Source: Pantoea sp. CCBC3-3-1 (GTDB taxonomy: Bacteria; Pseudomonadota; Gammaproteobacteria; Enterobacterales; Enterobacteriaceae). Taken from it: a DNA stretch of 64,000 nt. The stretch covers positions 4,944,526 through 5,008,525 of the forward strand of contig NZ_CP034363.1 in NCBI RefSeq assembly GCF_007981265.1. The letters are read 5' to 3'. The position numbers and the translations under genes are program-made. Of this stretch, positions 23,390 to 34,824 are shown one piece after another (within the stretch, counting starts at the first letter, position 1; the number at the start of each line of letters is the position of its first letter). Under the pieces are notes generated by a model. That model made no database searches, was not told the DNA's origin, and saw only the letters and a list, made by a program, of their open reading frames with translations.

Positions 23390-23481
23390 TTGCACGTTTT
23401 TTGCTGCTTGACTCAAAGCGGCAAAGGCAGTTTTATACGACACGCGACATACCCCGGATGGGGCAGGAGAGTTTTAGCGTC

Positions 23482-24686
<1,205 letters not shown>

Positions 24687-24713
24687 TTTTTTATTAACAC
24701 TACTGCGTTTTAA

Positions 24714-25019
<306 letters not shown>

Positions 25020-25035
25020 TAAAGATTGCTCTACT

Positions 25036-25158
25036 TATGCCCGTAGATTTCAAGTTGTAGCAAAGCAGCAACCGAATGAATCTCCAGGAGCTTACTCAAG
25101 TAAGTGACTGGAGTGAGAGAGGGCCGCTAACGCAGCTACAGCTTGAAAGATAGGGGTA
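25036..25158. repeat. ERIC element between atpE and atpF
   Basis: A full-length enterobacterial repetitive intergenic consensus of about 123 bp. The outer arms are TATGCCCGTAGATTTCAAG at the left and CTTGAAAGATAGGGGTA at the right, with the central palindrome GAGCTTACTCAAGTAAGTGAC. It is an imperfect palindrome, transcribed as part of the atp mRNA, and widens the atpE-atpF gap to 216 bp. Confidence 0.92.
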
Positions 25159-25191
25159 GAAGAAAGTTAACTTAACAAGAGGCATTGTGCT

Positions 25192-25662
25192 GTGAACTTA
25201 AACGCAACAATCCTCGGCCAGGCTATCGCGTTCATCCTGTTTGTAGTGTTCTGCATGAAGTACGTATGGCCGCCGCTGATGGCTGCTATCGAAAAGCGCC
25301 AGAAAGAAGTTGCTGATGGCCTTGCTTCCGCTGAACGTGCCAAAAAAGATCTGGATCTCGCGCAGGCTAATGCGACCGACCAGCTGAAAAAAGCGAAAGA
25401 AGAAGCTCAGGTAATCATCGAACAAGCTAATAAGCGTCGTTCGCAGATCCTGGACGAAGCCAAAGCCGAAGCTGAGCAGGAACGTAACAAGATCGTCACC
25501 CAGGCGCAGGCTGAAATTGACGCCGAACGCAAACGTGCACGTGAAGAGTTGCGTAAGCAGGTCGCGATGCTGGCTGTTGCCGGCGCCGAGAAAATCATTG
25601 AACGTTCCGTGGATGAAGCTGCTAACAGCGACATCGTTGATAAACTGGTCGCTGAACTGTAA
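25192..25662 (+). CDS. atpF: F0 ATP synthase subunit b
   Basis: Peripheral stalk subunit. One N-terminal membrane helix (about 5-25) and a long charged alanine-rich helix that dimerises as a coiled coil, ending [22 protein letters not shown] as in E. coli. The GTG start at 25192 gives 156 residues, the E. coli length. It lies 33 bp downstream of the ERIC element, with AAGAGGC as Shine-Dalgarno. Confidence 0.97.
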   Translation: MNLNATILGQAIAFILFVVFCMKYVWPPLMAAIEKRQKEVADGLASAERAKKDLDLAQANATDQLKKAKEEAQVIIEQANKRRSQILDEAKAEAEQERNKIVTQAQAEIDAERKRAREELRKQVAMLAVAGAEKIIERSVDEAANSDIVDKLVAEL

Positions 25663-25676
25663 GGAGGGAGGGGCTG

Positions 25677-26210
25677 ATGTCTGAATTTACTACTGTAGCT
25701 CGCCCCTACGCCAAAGCAGCTTTTGACTTTGCTGTTGAGCATCAAAGTGTCGATCGCTGGCAGCAGATGCTGGCGTTCGCTACCCAGGTAGCCAGCAATG
25801 AACAAGTGGCAGAACTCCTTTCCGGCGCGTTAGCGCCGGAAGCGTTGTCTGCGCAGTTCATCGCTATCTGTGGTGATCAACTGGATGAAGCCGGTCAGAA
25901 CCTGATTAAGGTCATGGCTGAAAACAAACGTTTACCCGCGCTTCCCGATGTACTGGCTCAGTTTATCCAGCTACGTGCCGCATACGATGCGACTGCGGAA
26001 GTTGAGGTAATCTCTTCCACTACACTGAGTGACGAACAGCTGAATAAAATCAGCGCCGCTATGGAAAAACGTCTGTCACGCAAAGTTAAGCTGAATTGCA
26101 AAATCGATAAGTCTGTAATGGCAGGCGTAATCATCCGTGCGGGTGATATGGTCATTGACGGCAGCGTACGCGGCCGTCTTGAGCGTCTTGCAGACGTCTT
26201 GCAGTCTTAA
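25677..26210 (+). CDS. atpH: F1 ATP synthase subunit delta
   Basis: Links the b-dimer to the alpha3beta3 head. 177 residues, beginning [22 protein letters not shown], with the C-terminal family signature [23 protein letters not shown]. Preceded by GGAGGGAGG, an exceptionally strong Shine-Dalgarno, 14 bp after atpF. Confidence 0.97.
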   Translation: MSEFTTVARPYAKAAFDFAVEHQSVDRWQQMLAFATQVASNEQVAELLSGALAPEALSAQFIAICGDQLDEAGQNLIKVMAENKRLPALPDVLAQFIQLRAAYDATAEVEVISSTTLSDEQLNKISAAMEKRLSRKVKLNCKIDKSVMAGVIIRAGDMVIDGSVRGRLERLADVLQS

Positions 26211-26224
26211 GGGGACTGGAGCAT

Positions 26225-27766
26225 ATGCAACTGAATTCCACCGAAATCAGCGAACTGATCAAGCAGCGCATTGCTCAGTTCAATGTCGTGAGTGAAGCTC
26301 ACAACGAAGGTACTATTGTTTCTGTCAGTGACGGAATCATCCGCGTAAACGGCCTGGCCGATGTTATGCAGGGTGAGATGATCTCACTGCCAGGCAACCG
26401 CTACGCAATCGCACTGAACCTCGAGCGCGACTCTGTAGGTGCAGTAGTGATGGGCCCATACGCTGACCTTGCCGAAGGCATGAAAGTTAAGTGTACTGGC
26501 CGTATTCTGGAAGTTCCGGTAGGCCGTGGCCTGCTGGGTCGTGTGGTGAACACCCTGGGTGCACCAATCGATGGCAAAGGCGCCATTGATAACGACGGCT
26601 TCTCGCCAATTGAAGTGATTGCACCGGGCGTTATCGACCGTCAGTCCGTTGACCAGCCTGTACAGACTGGTTACAAAGCTGTCGATGCGATGATCCCAAT
26701 CGGCCGTGGCCAGCGTGAGCTGATCATCGGTGACCGTCAGACCGGTAAAACCGCAATGGCGATCGATGCAATCATCAACCAGCGTGATTCTGGCATCAAG
26801 TGTGTGTATGTGGCTATCGGTCAGAAAGCCTCTACTATCGCTAACGTGGTTCGTAAACTGGAAGAGCATAACGCGCTGGCTAACACCATCGTTGTTGTGG
26901 CAACGGCTTCTGAGTCTGCTGCTCTGCAGTACCTGGCTCCGTATGCAGGTTGCGCCATGGGCGAATACTTCCGTGACCGCGGTGAAGATGCACTGATCGT
27001 ATACGATGACCTGTCTAAACAGGCTGTTGCTTACCGTCAGGTTTCCCTGCTGCTGCGTCGTCCACCAGGTCGTGAAGCATTCCCTGGTGACGTGTTCTAT
27101 CTCCACTCCCGTCTGCTGGAGCGTGCTTCTCGCGTTAGCGCTGAGTACGTTGAGCGTTTCACCAACGGTGAAGTGAAAGGTAAAACCGGTTCTTTGACCG
27201 CGCTGCCAATCATTGAAACTCAGGCTGGTGACGTTTCCGCGTTCGTTCCGACCAACGTAATCTCGATTACTGATGGTCAGATCTTCCTGGAAACCAACCT
27301 GTTCAACTCTGGTATTCGTCCTGCAGTTAACCCAGGGATCTCCGTATCTCGTGTGGGTGGTGCTGCGCAGACCAAGATCATCAAGAAACTGTCCGGTGGT
27401 ATCCGTACCGCACTGGCACAGTATCGTGAACTGGCAGCGTTCTCTCAGTTCGCTTCCGATCTGGACGAAGCGACCCGTAAACAGCTGAACCACGGTCAGA
27501 AAGTGACCGAGCTTCTGAAACAGAAACAGTATGCGCCGATGTCCGTAGCGCAGCAGGGTCTGGTGCTGTTTGCCGCAGAGCGTGGCTTCCTGACTGACGT
27601 CGAACTGGCGAAAGTAGGCAGCTTCGAAGCAGCGCTGCTGGCTTATGCGGATCGTGAGCACAATGAGCTGATGGCTGAAATCAACCAGGCTGGTAACTAC
27701 AACAACGATATCGAAGCGAAGCTGAAAGGCCTGCTCGAAACGTTCAAGAAAACCCAGTCCTGGTAA
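26225..27766 (+). CDS. atpA: F1 ATP synthase subunit alpha
   Basis: Non-catalytic nucleotide-binding subunit. Walker A GDRQTGKT near 169-176, the conserved [23 protein letters not shown] segment, and the alpha/beta signature [14 protein letters not shown]. 513 residues, the E. coli length. Complete and highly conserved. Confidence 0.98.
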   Translation: MQLNSTEISELIKQRIAQFNVVSEAHNEGTIVSVSDGIIRVNGLADVMQGEMISLPGNRYAIALNLERDSVGAVVMGPYADLAEGMKVKCTGRILEVPVGRGLLGRVVNTLGAPIDGKGAIDNDGFSPIEVIAPGVIDRQSVDQPVQTGYKAVDAMIPIGRGQRELIIGDRQTGKTAMAIDAIINQRDSGIKCVYVAIGQKASTIANVVRKLEEHNALANTIVVVATASESAALQYLAPYAGCAMGEYFRDRGEDALIVYDDLSKQAVAYRQVSLLLRRPPGREAFPGDVFYLHSRLLERASRVSAEYVERFTNGEVKGKTGSLTALPIIETQAGDVSAFVPTNVISITDGQIFLETNLFNSGIRPAVNPGISVSRVGGAAQTKIIKKLSGGIRTALAQYRELAAFSQFASDLDEATRKQLNHGQKVTELLKQKQYAPMSVAQQGLVLFAAERGFLTDVELAKVGSFEAALLAYADREHNELMAEINQAGNYNNDIEAKLKGLLETFKKTQSW

Positions 27767-27820
27767 TGTCTGGCGGCTTGTCCTTTAAGGGGCAGGCCGC
27801 AAGGCTTTGAGGAGAAGCTT

Positions 27821-30104
<2,284 letters not shown>

Positions 30105-30125
30105 GAGTTTCTCTGGAGGTTAACT

Positions 30126-30545
30126 ATGGCTATGACTTATCACCTGGACGTTGTCAGTGCAGAACAGCAGATGTTCACCGGCACTGTGCAGAAAATCCAG
30201 GTGTCAGGTAGCGAAGGTGAGTTAGGGATTTTCCCTGGCCACGCCCCGCTGCTGACCGCCATTAAACCTGGTATGATCCGTATCGTTAAAGAGCACGGCG
30301 ACGAAGAGTATATTTATCTCTCTGGCGGCATGCTGGAAGTACAGCCTGGCGCGGCTACCGTGCTGGCTGATACTGCGATCCGCGGCACCGACCTCGATGA
30401 GGCTCGCGCCCTGGAAGCGAAGCGCAAAGCTGAAGAGCACATGAACAGCTCTCATGGCGATGTAGACTTTGCTACTGCATCTGCTGAACTGGCTAAAGCG
30501 ATCGCCAAACTGCGCGTGATCGAGTTGACCAAAAAAGCGATGTAA
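30126..30545 (+). CDS. atpC: F1 ATP synthase subunit epsilon
   Basis: Inhibitory and coupling subunit at the foot of the gamma shaft. N-terminal beta-sandwich (about 1-85, with [19 protein letters not shown]) followed by a C-terminal two-helix domain. 139 residues. Last atp gene, followed at once by a strong terminator. Confidence 0.97.
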   Translation: MAMTYHLDVVSAEQQMFTGTVQKIQVSGSEGELGIFPGHAPLLTAIKPGMIRIVKEHGDEEYIYLSGGMLEVQPGAATVLADTAIRGTDLDEARALEAKRKAEEHMNSSHGDVDFATASAELAKAIAKLRVIELTKKAM

Positions 30546-30563
30546 CTCAGGTTTAAGCTACAG

Positions 30564-30597
30564 AATGCCAGTCAGGAAACTGACTGGCATTTTTTTT
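30564..30597 (+). terminator. atp operon terminator
   Basis: AATGCCAGTCA (30564-30574) pairs perfectly with TGACTGGCATT (30581-30591) around a 6-base loop, running into a T run to 30597. Canonical intrinsic terminator. Confidence 0.93.
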
Positions 30598-30628
30598 GCC
30601 TTACGGTCAGCCAGCAACACCGCGCCAA

Positions 30629-31060
30629 TCAGGCCGGATGAAAACAGTAGATGAGGGTATAGATCAGGATGATAAAGGCGATGAACGTAATAATTGAACC
30701 AATGAGGCGTTCATATCTCGGCTTGTGGTAAATGACCGCCCCATCCGCTTTATCGGAAATAAAAAGATAGCCTTTGCCGGGGATGGTCTTGATGCAATTG
30801 GTCAGGTTTACGGCCGCCAGATCCCGTCGTGTTTTGTAAATCAGCTGTGTCAAATTGGCATCATCCGTTGTTTCCGCCCGCTGTTCCCAAATCACGCCAA
30901 TCAAATTTCTTTTGGTCAGTTCAGTATCAGGGTGTCGGATAAAATGACTCAGCAGTCGTTTCTCTTTTTCACTGATACTTAATTTAATAGCACCATTGAT
31001 AAGTTGGTTAGTCTCTTCTGAAAAGAAGATATTATTACCAAGATGGATTTTTTTGTTCAT
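30629..31060 (-). CDS. Membrane-anchored winged-helix transcriptional regulator (CadC/ToxR-like, no sensor domain)
   Basis: A 143-residue protein. Residues about 5-105 form an OmpR/CadC-type winged helix: the recognition region TTDDANLTQLIYKTRRDLAA and the C-terminal wing CIKTIPGKGYLFI are typical. A single membrane helix follows (about 118-140, LIGSIITFIAFIILIYTLIYCF), and the protein ends three residues later, so there is essentially no periplasmic sensor. Such proteins often control virulence or secreted-factor genes from the membrane. It faces away from the chitinase-lysozyme-holin genes, sharing their 5' side; a regulatory link is inferred from position only. Confidence 0.75.
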   Translation of the reverse strand: MNKKIHLGNNIFFSEETNQLINGAIKLSISEKEKRLLSHFIRHPDTELTKRNLIGVIWEQRAETTDDANLTQLIYKTRRDLAAVNLTNCIKTIPGKGYLFISDKADGAVIYHKPRYERLIGSIITFIAFIILIYTLIYCFHPA

Positions 31061-31172
31061 TTACCGGCTACTCGTTCAAAATGAAGGTTATAAATCGTTA
31101 TAGCGAAAGAAGTATGAGGCGTTGTCAGAGAAATAAGATAACCGTAATTAATTTTATGCGTTATTAACGATT

Positions 31173-31421
31173 TTATCTTAATGACTTACTGCGTTCATAA
31201 ATATTAGCCAGATGCTTCCAGTCGCCGTCTAGAGCGCAATATAACAGGCAAAAAAGAATATCTGTCTTGCAATTATTAACACCTCGCTCGCAAAAAGTGC
31301 ATGCCCGCAGGAGCAAAGCCTTATCCTGACCGGGCTGGCTGCGGCTACACTGAGCAAAAAACCTCAGGCAAGAGTAAAAATTGTTTACCTTCCATTTATT
31401 TTTAAGAGTGAAAGTTATCAT
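31173..31421 (-). CDS. Possible small cysteine-rich protein, unrecognised
   Basis: An 82-codon ORF with ATG at 31421 and AGGG 9 bases upstream. The product has seven cysteines (FAQCS, RACTFCERGVNNCKTD, FCLLYCALDG) and a mixed charge; no domain is recognised. It lies upstream of, and in the same direction as, the membrane regulator (112-bp gap). The alternative is that this AT-rich 559-bp gap is purely regulatory and the ORF is chance. Confidence 0.3.
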   Translation of the reverse strand: MITFTLKNKWKVNNFYSCLRFFAQCSRSQPGQDKALLLRACTFCERGVNNCKTDILFCLLYCALDGDWKHLANIYERSKSLR

Positions 31422-31567
31422 AAGAAATCACCCTTTGTTTAAACTGCGTTGCTATTAATAATATTTTTGATGGCGCCTCAGGTTTCTTACAATTATTTTT
31501 CAATATTACTCTTTATTTATGGTTGGAAACGCCAGGGGTTAAGGAAGAGACTCAGCGGGGTAGTGAT

Positions 31568-31627
31568 ATGAAGATTCAATACAAACGGAAACGCAACCCT
31601 CGCAAAAGAAGGAATTATCATGAGTAA
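31568..31627 (+). CDS. Putative 19-residue basic leader peptide overlapping the chitinase start
   Basis: ATG at 31568 follows GGGG with 7 bases spacing and reads MKIQYKRKRNPRKRRNYHE before a TAA at 31625-31627. Nine of 19 residues are Lys or Arg. Its end overlaps the chitinase ATG (31620) by 8 bases in another frame, so ribosomes finishing it would end on the chitinase start. It may be a translational leader or coincidence; the chitinase Shine-Dalgarno (AAGAAGGAA) lies inside it. Confidence 0.3.
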   Translation: MKIQYKRKRNPRKRRNYHE

Positions 31628-33680
31628 GTTGATTCAAAAAGATCTTTTAACCGAGCAATCCTATGCTGCGGATGGCTTTAACCCGGCAACGAATACCGCT
31701 GAGTTCAGCTATACTTCCGGCCGCGTAGCGAAACGTGTGTATAACAAATATAACACCGCTAATAAACCTAAGCTGTTTGGTTACTACACCGACTGGGCGC
31801 ATTACGATCAACGTCAGGTTGATAATAATGGCAACATCGCCAAAGCGAGCCGTGGCCGTGGGATTGACATCACTAAATTAGACCCAACCGCTTACGATAA
31901 AATCATTTTTGGTTTTACCGGTATCGTTGGTGATAAAGGTGATAATCGGGAAAAAATTGAGCTGGCAGCGAAACAAACGCTGAAAAAAACCAATGAAATG
32001 ACCATCCTGGATCCGTGGGGCGATTGCCAGTCCTATATCAACTGTGGTTTTAGCGGCTGGAAAGCGTTCGGTTTTGGTGCTGGCAGCATTGGTTCCGATA
32101 TCGAGGAAGACTGCTTCTATCAAAATCACCCTAACCTACAGGGTGTGCTGGGTGCGATGCGCGACTTACAGAAAAACGCGAAAGCACAGGGCCACGATCT
32201 GGCGCTCTCTTTCAGCCTCGGTGGCTGGACCATGAGTGATGCGTTCCACGAGCTGGCGAAAAGCCAGAGCGCTATCGATACGCTGGTTGCCAGTATCATT
32301 GATTTCTTCAACCGCTTTCCGATGTTTTCTGAAATCGATATCGACTGGGAATACCCCAATGCGCCAGGCGCAGGCAACCCACATGGCCCGGAAGACGGCG
32401 ACAACTACGCCGTGCTGATTGATACGCTGCACAAAGCGCTGATCGCCAATAACATGAGCCATGTAAAAATCAGCATCGCTTCTTCGGCTAACGTGGAAGT
32501 GTTACAGCATTCCAATATCAAAGGTCTGCTGGAAGTGGGTCTGTATGGCATCAACCTGATGACTTATGACTTCTTCGGTACGCCGTGGGCGGACGGTCTG
32601 GGTCATCATGCTAACCTGTATAAAACCCAAAATTCGACCTATAGCCTGGAAGAAGCAGTGGAATATCTGCTGAACCTGGGTGTCGATCCTGAAGCCATCA
32701 ACATTGGTTACGCAGGCTATTCACGCAGTGCCAAAGGCGGTGAAATCCGTTCTTTCTCTCCACTCGAAGGTTCTTATGACGGTAACGGTACGACCGCCGG
32801 TACGTTTGAATCAGGCTGTGTGGAATGGTATGACGTCATTAATAACTATCTGGATCTGGAAAATCAGTCTGGTCGTAACGGTTTTAACGTTTATACCGAT
32901 GATGAAGCCTGTGCGGATTATCTCTACAGCCCTACGTCAAAAGTTTTCCATTCTATTGATACCCCACGTACCGTTCGTGAAAAAGCCCGCTACGTTATTG
33001 AAAAAGGTCTGGGCGGTCTGTTCACCTGGACTATCGATAACGACAATGGCCTGCTGGTTAATGCGGGTCGTGAAGGTATGGATTGCCCTATTGTTCAGCA
33101 GAATATTGATATGTCTCCTTTCTATTTCAAAGGTATCAATATTGAGGGTGAAACGCCGGTTAAGCCTGTTGATCCTGTAGAGCCTGTTGATCCGGAGGAT
33201 AACACCATGCCAACGGCGGTTATCACCGTTAAAGCAGTGGGCGGCAGCACGTTAATTTTCTCGGCTGACAAATCTGCAAAAGCAGCCAGCTACAAATGGT
33301 CAAGCACCGGTAACGTGCAAATTGTTTCTCCGCAGGCCAGCGAAACGAATGTTGCTCTGCCAGCCGTGACCACTGAAACCGTGGTGGAAGTGCTGCTGAC
33401 CGTGACCGCTGCGAACGGTAAAACCGATATGGCTTCTTATAAAGTTATTATCGCGCCTGCGGCAGCCGTTACGCCGGATGAGCCAGTTGTACCGGATGTG
33501 CCTGTTAATCCTGAAGTGCCTTCTGACTATCCACAATGGAGCGCAACGGCAACTTACCTGGAAGGCAGTAAAGTTACCCACAAAGGCGTTAACTTCATCG
33601 GTAAATTCTGGTCACAGGGTTCCGAACCGGGCTTGGAAGAAACGACCGGACAGTTCGGTAAGCCATGGGATTATCTCTGA
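31620..33680 (+). CDS. Multidomain GH18 chitinase without signal peptide (YenTc Chi2-like)
   Basis: 686 residues hydrolysing chitin. N-terminus MSKLIQKDLLTEQSYAADG has no hydrophobic signal peptide. GH18 catalytic domain about 45-500: LALSFSLGGWTMSDAF, the catalytic block FSEIDIDWEYP with the proton-donor Glu, and GLGGLFTWTIDNDNG. The usual first Asp of DxxDxDxE is Ser, as I recall also for Chi2 of the Yersinia entomophaga toxin complex, which it resembles over much of this domain. A Pro-rich repeat linker (KPVDPVEPVDPEDN), an Ig/PKD-like domain (about 525-615), a second PV-rich linker and a C-terminal CBM5/12 (YPQWSATATYLEGSKV...FIGKFWSQGSEPG) follow. The next two genes are lysozyme and holin, suggesting a route out of the cell. 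Confidence 0.9.
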   Translation: MSKLIQKDLLTEQSYAADGFNPATNTAEFSYTSGRVAKRVYNKYNTANKPKLFGYYTDWAHYDQRQVDNNGNIAKASRGRGIDITKLDPTAYDKIIFGFTGIVGDKGDNREKIELAAKQTLKKTNEMTILDPWGDCQSYINCGFSGWKAFGFGAGSIGSDIEEDCFYQNHPNLQGVLGAMRDLQKNAKAQGHDLALSFSLGGWTMSDAFHELAKSQSAIDTLVASIIDFFNRFPMFSEIDIDWEYPNAPGAGNPHGPEDGDNYAVLIDTLHKALIANNMSHVKISIASSANVEVLQHSNIKGLLEVGLYGINLMTYDFFGTPWADGLGHHANLYKTQNSTYSLEEAVEYLLNLGVDPEAINIGYAGYSRSAKGGEIRSFSPLEGSYDGNGTTAGTFESGCVEWYDVINNYLDLENQSGRNGFNVYTDDEACADYLYSPTSKVFHSIDTPRTVREKARYVIEKGLGGLFTWTIDNDNGLLVNAGREGMDCPIVQQNIDMSPFYFKGINIEGETPVKPVDPVEPVDPEDNTMPTAVITVKAVGGSTLIFSADKSAKAASYKWSSTGNVQIVSPQASETNVALPAVTTETVVEVLLTVTAANGKTDMASYKVIIAPAAAVTPDEPVVPDVPVNPEVPSDYPQWSATATYLEGSKVTHKGVNFIGKFWSQGSEPGLEETTGQFGKPWDYL

Positions 33681-33696
33681 TAATGTCATTTTAATT

Positions 33697-33718
33697 TAAT
33701 GCTCCTTCGGGAGCATTA
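33697..33718 (+). terminator. UUCG-tetraloop hairpin between chitinase and lysis genes
   Basis: TAATGCTCC (33697-33705) pairs with GGAGCATTA (33710-33718) around a TTCG loop, which is unusually stable in RNA. The tail TTCTGTTTAT is only partly T-rich, so it may act as a leaky terminator, or as an mRNA 3'-end stabiliser. It sits in the only gap between chitinase and lysozyme. Confidence 0.6.
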
Positions 33719-33737
33719 TTCTGTTTATGGTAAGAAA

Positions 33738-34259
33738 ATGAATATTTCCAGTGCGGGTATTAATTTCATTAAAAGCCACGAGAAACTTATTCTAAGTGCC
33801 AGCCTTGATGATATGAATATCCGGGTTATCGGTTATGGGCACAGAGAGAATATCTGTGAAAACCAGGTCATTACTCAGGAAGAAGCGGATGAATGGCTAA
33901 AGCAGGATCTGCTGAAATGCAGCGAGCTGCTTAACAACGTCATCGAGGTTCCCGTTTCACAAAATCAGTTCGATGCGCTTTGTTCTTTTCTTTTCAGTGT
34001 GGGTGCCGGACAGCGAGGGGTAAAAAGCGGGCTGGTGGAACTGAGAAGTGGGCAGCCATCTGCGCTTCTTTTGTTTCTTAATCAGGGATGTTATGCGGCC
34101 GCGGCAGAGCAGTTTGGCTCATGGATCTATGCGGGCAATACTGTAAAAAAAGACCTGATACTGCGCAGAGAACATGAGAAGAATCTTTTTCTTCGCAAGC
34201 GCCGCCTGGCGACGGATGTCATTCTCCAGCACGCTGCTTCAGGAGGGCTGCCGCGATGA
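33738..34259 (+). CDS. Phage-type lysozyme, GH24 endolysin
   Basis: 173 residues of the T4/P21 lysozyme family that cleaves peptidoglycan. The catalytic E15 (SHEKL), 8 residues, D24 (ASLDD), 5 residues, then V30 in RVIGYGH; the family has Thr at this last position. ITQEEADEWL and SQNQFDALCSFLFSVGAG are the other family blocks. There is no signal-anchor or signal peptide, so it would need a holin to reach the wall. I start at ATG 33738 (MNISSAG), which aligns with family N-termini; an upstream in-frame start at 33699 would run through the hairpin. Its stop overlaps the holin start (ATGA). Confidence 0.85.
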   Translation: MNISSAGINFIKSHEKLILSASLDDMNIRVIGYGHRENICENQVITQEEADEWLKQDLLKCSELLNNVIEVPVSQNQFDALCSFLFSVGAGQRGVKSGLVELRSGQPSALLLFLNQGCYAAAAEQFGSWIYAGNTVKKDLILRREHEKNLFLRKRRLATDVILQHAASGGLPR

Positions 34260-34573
34260 GTCCTTTACTATGGGTCTTTTTATCTGAGCATCATCTTCTG
34301 GATGCGGTCGTCATTTCAGGGATGGGTGGCGTGGTGAGTTATATTCTTCATCAGCGAATCAAGCCCTGCAACGCGCACCGGCTGAAAACATTTCTACAGC
34401 ATCTGATCGTATCGATGTTTACCGGGCTGTTAATCGGTTTACTGTGTGTCGATTTCAATGCCACAACATCCCAGACGCTGTTTTTTGCCGGAGTCGCCGG
34501 CACCAGCGGCAGTGAAATTATCCTGCTGCTGCAAAAGCGCCTGAGCCTGTGGCTGGGACAAAGAAAAGCGTAA
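34256..34573 (+). CDS. LydA-like phage holin
   Basis: A 105-residue protein with three hydrophobic helices (about 13-31, 47-65, 70-92) and a basic C-terminus (QKRLSLWLGQRKA). The pattern GGVVSYIL...FTGLLIGLL...AGVAGTSGSEIILLLQKRL fits the LydA/holin superfamily III type. It overlaps the lysozyme stop by 4 bases, the order endolysin-holin. No spanin genes are visible in the following 250 bp or embedded in the lysozyme gene. Confidence 0.75.
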   Translation: MSPLLWVFLSEHHLLDAVVISGMGGVVSYILHQRIKPCNAHRLKTFLQHLIVSMFTGLLIGLLCVDFNATTSQTLFFAGVAGTSGSEIILLLQKRLSLWLGQRKA

Positions 34574-34824
34574 CTTTTTTTAAGTAATTCTGCATCATCG
34601 GCTTTCACCGCCGCCAGGTGCCCAGATCCTGAAGGAATGGCACAGTTTTGGTGATATCATGCCCGCTGCTATTGAGGGAAGGTCGCTCAGATCTCCTCCT
34701 CTTTTATCAGCCATGACCGAAGTATTTTTGAGTGGCAAAAGAAGTAGTATTTATGCCGCAAAATGGTTTTACTTTTCGGCGTGGAAAGCAGATTTTTTTC
34801 GCCAAAATCAGAAGCAGGATGTTT

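Noticed and set aside
26384..27661. Long (425-codon) minus-strand ORF opposite atpA
   Set aside because: A mirror of the strongly biased codon usage of atpA; the product has no recognisable domain and atpA is certain.
30629..34573. Prophage remnant explanation for lysozyme and holin
   Set aside because: No integrase, capsid, tail or regulatory phage genes and no attachment repeats are visible. The lysis genes directly follow a chitinase in the same direction, so a secretion role is the simpler reading.
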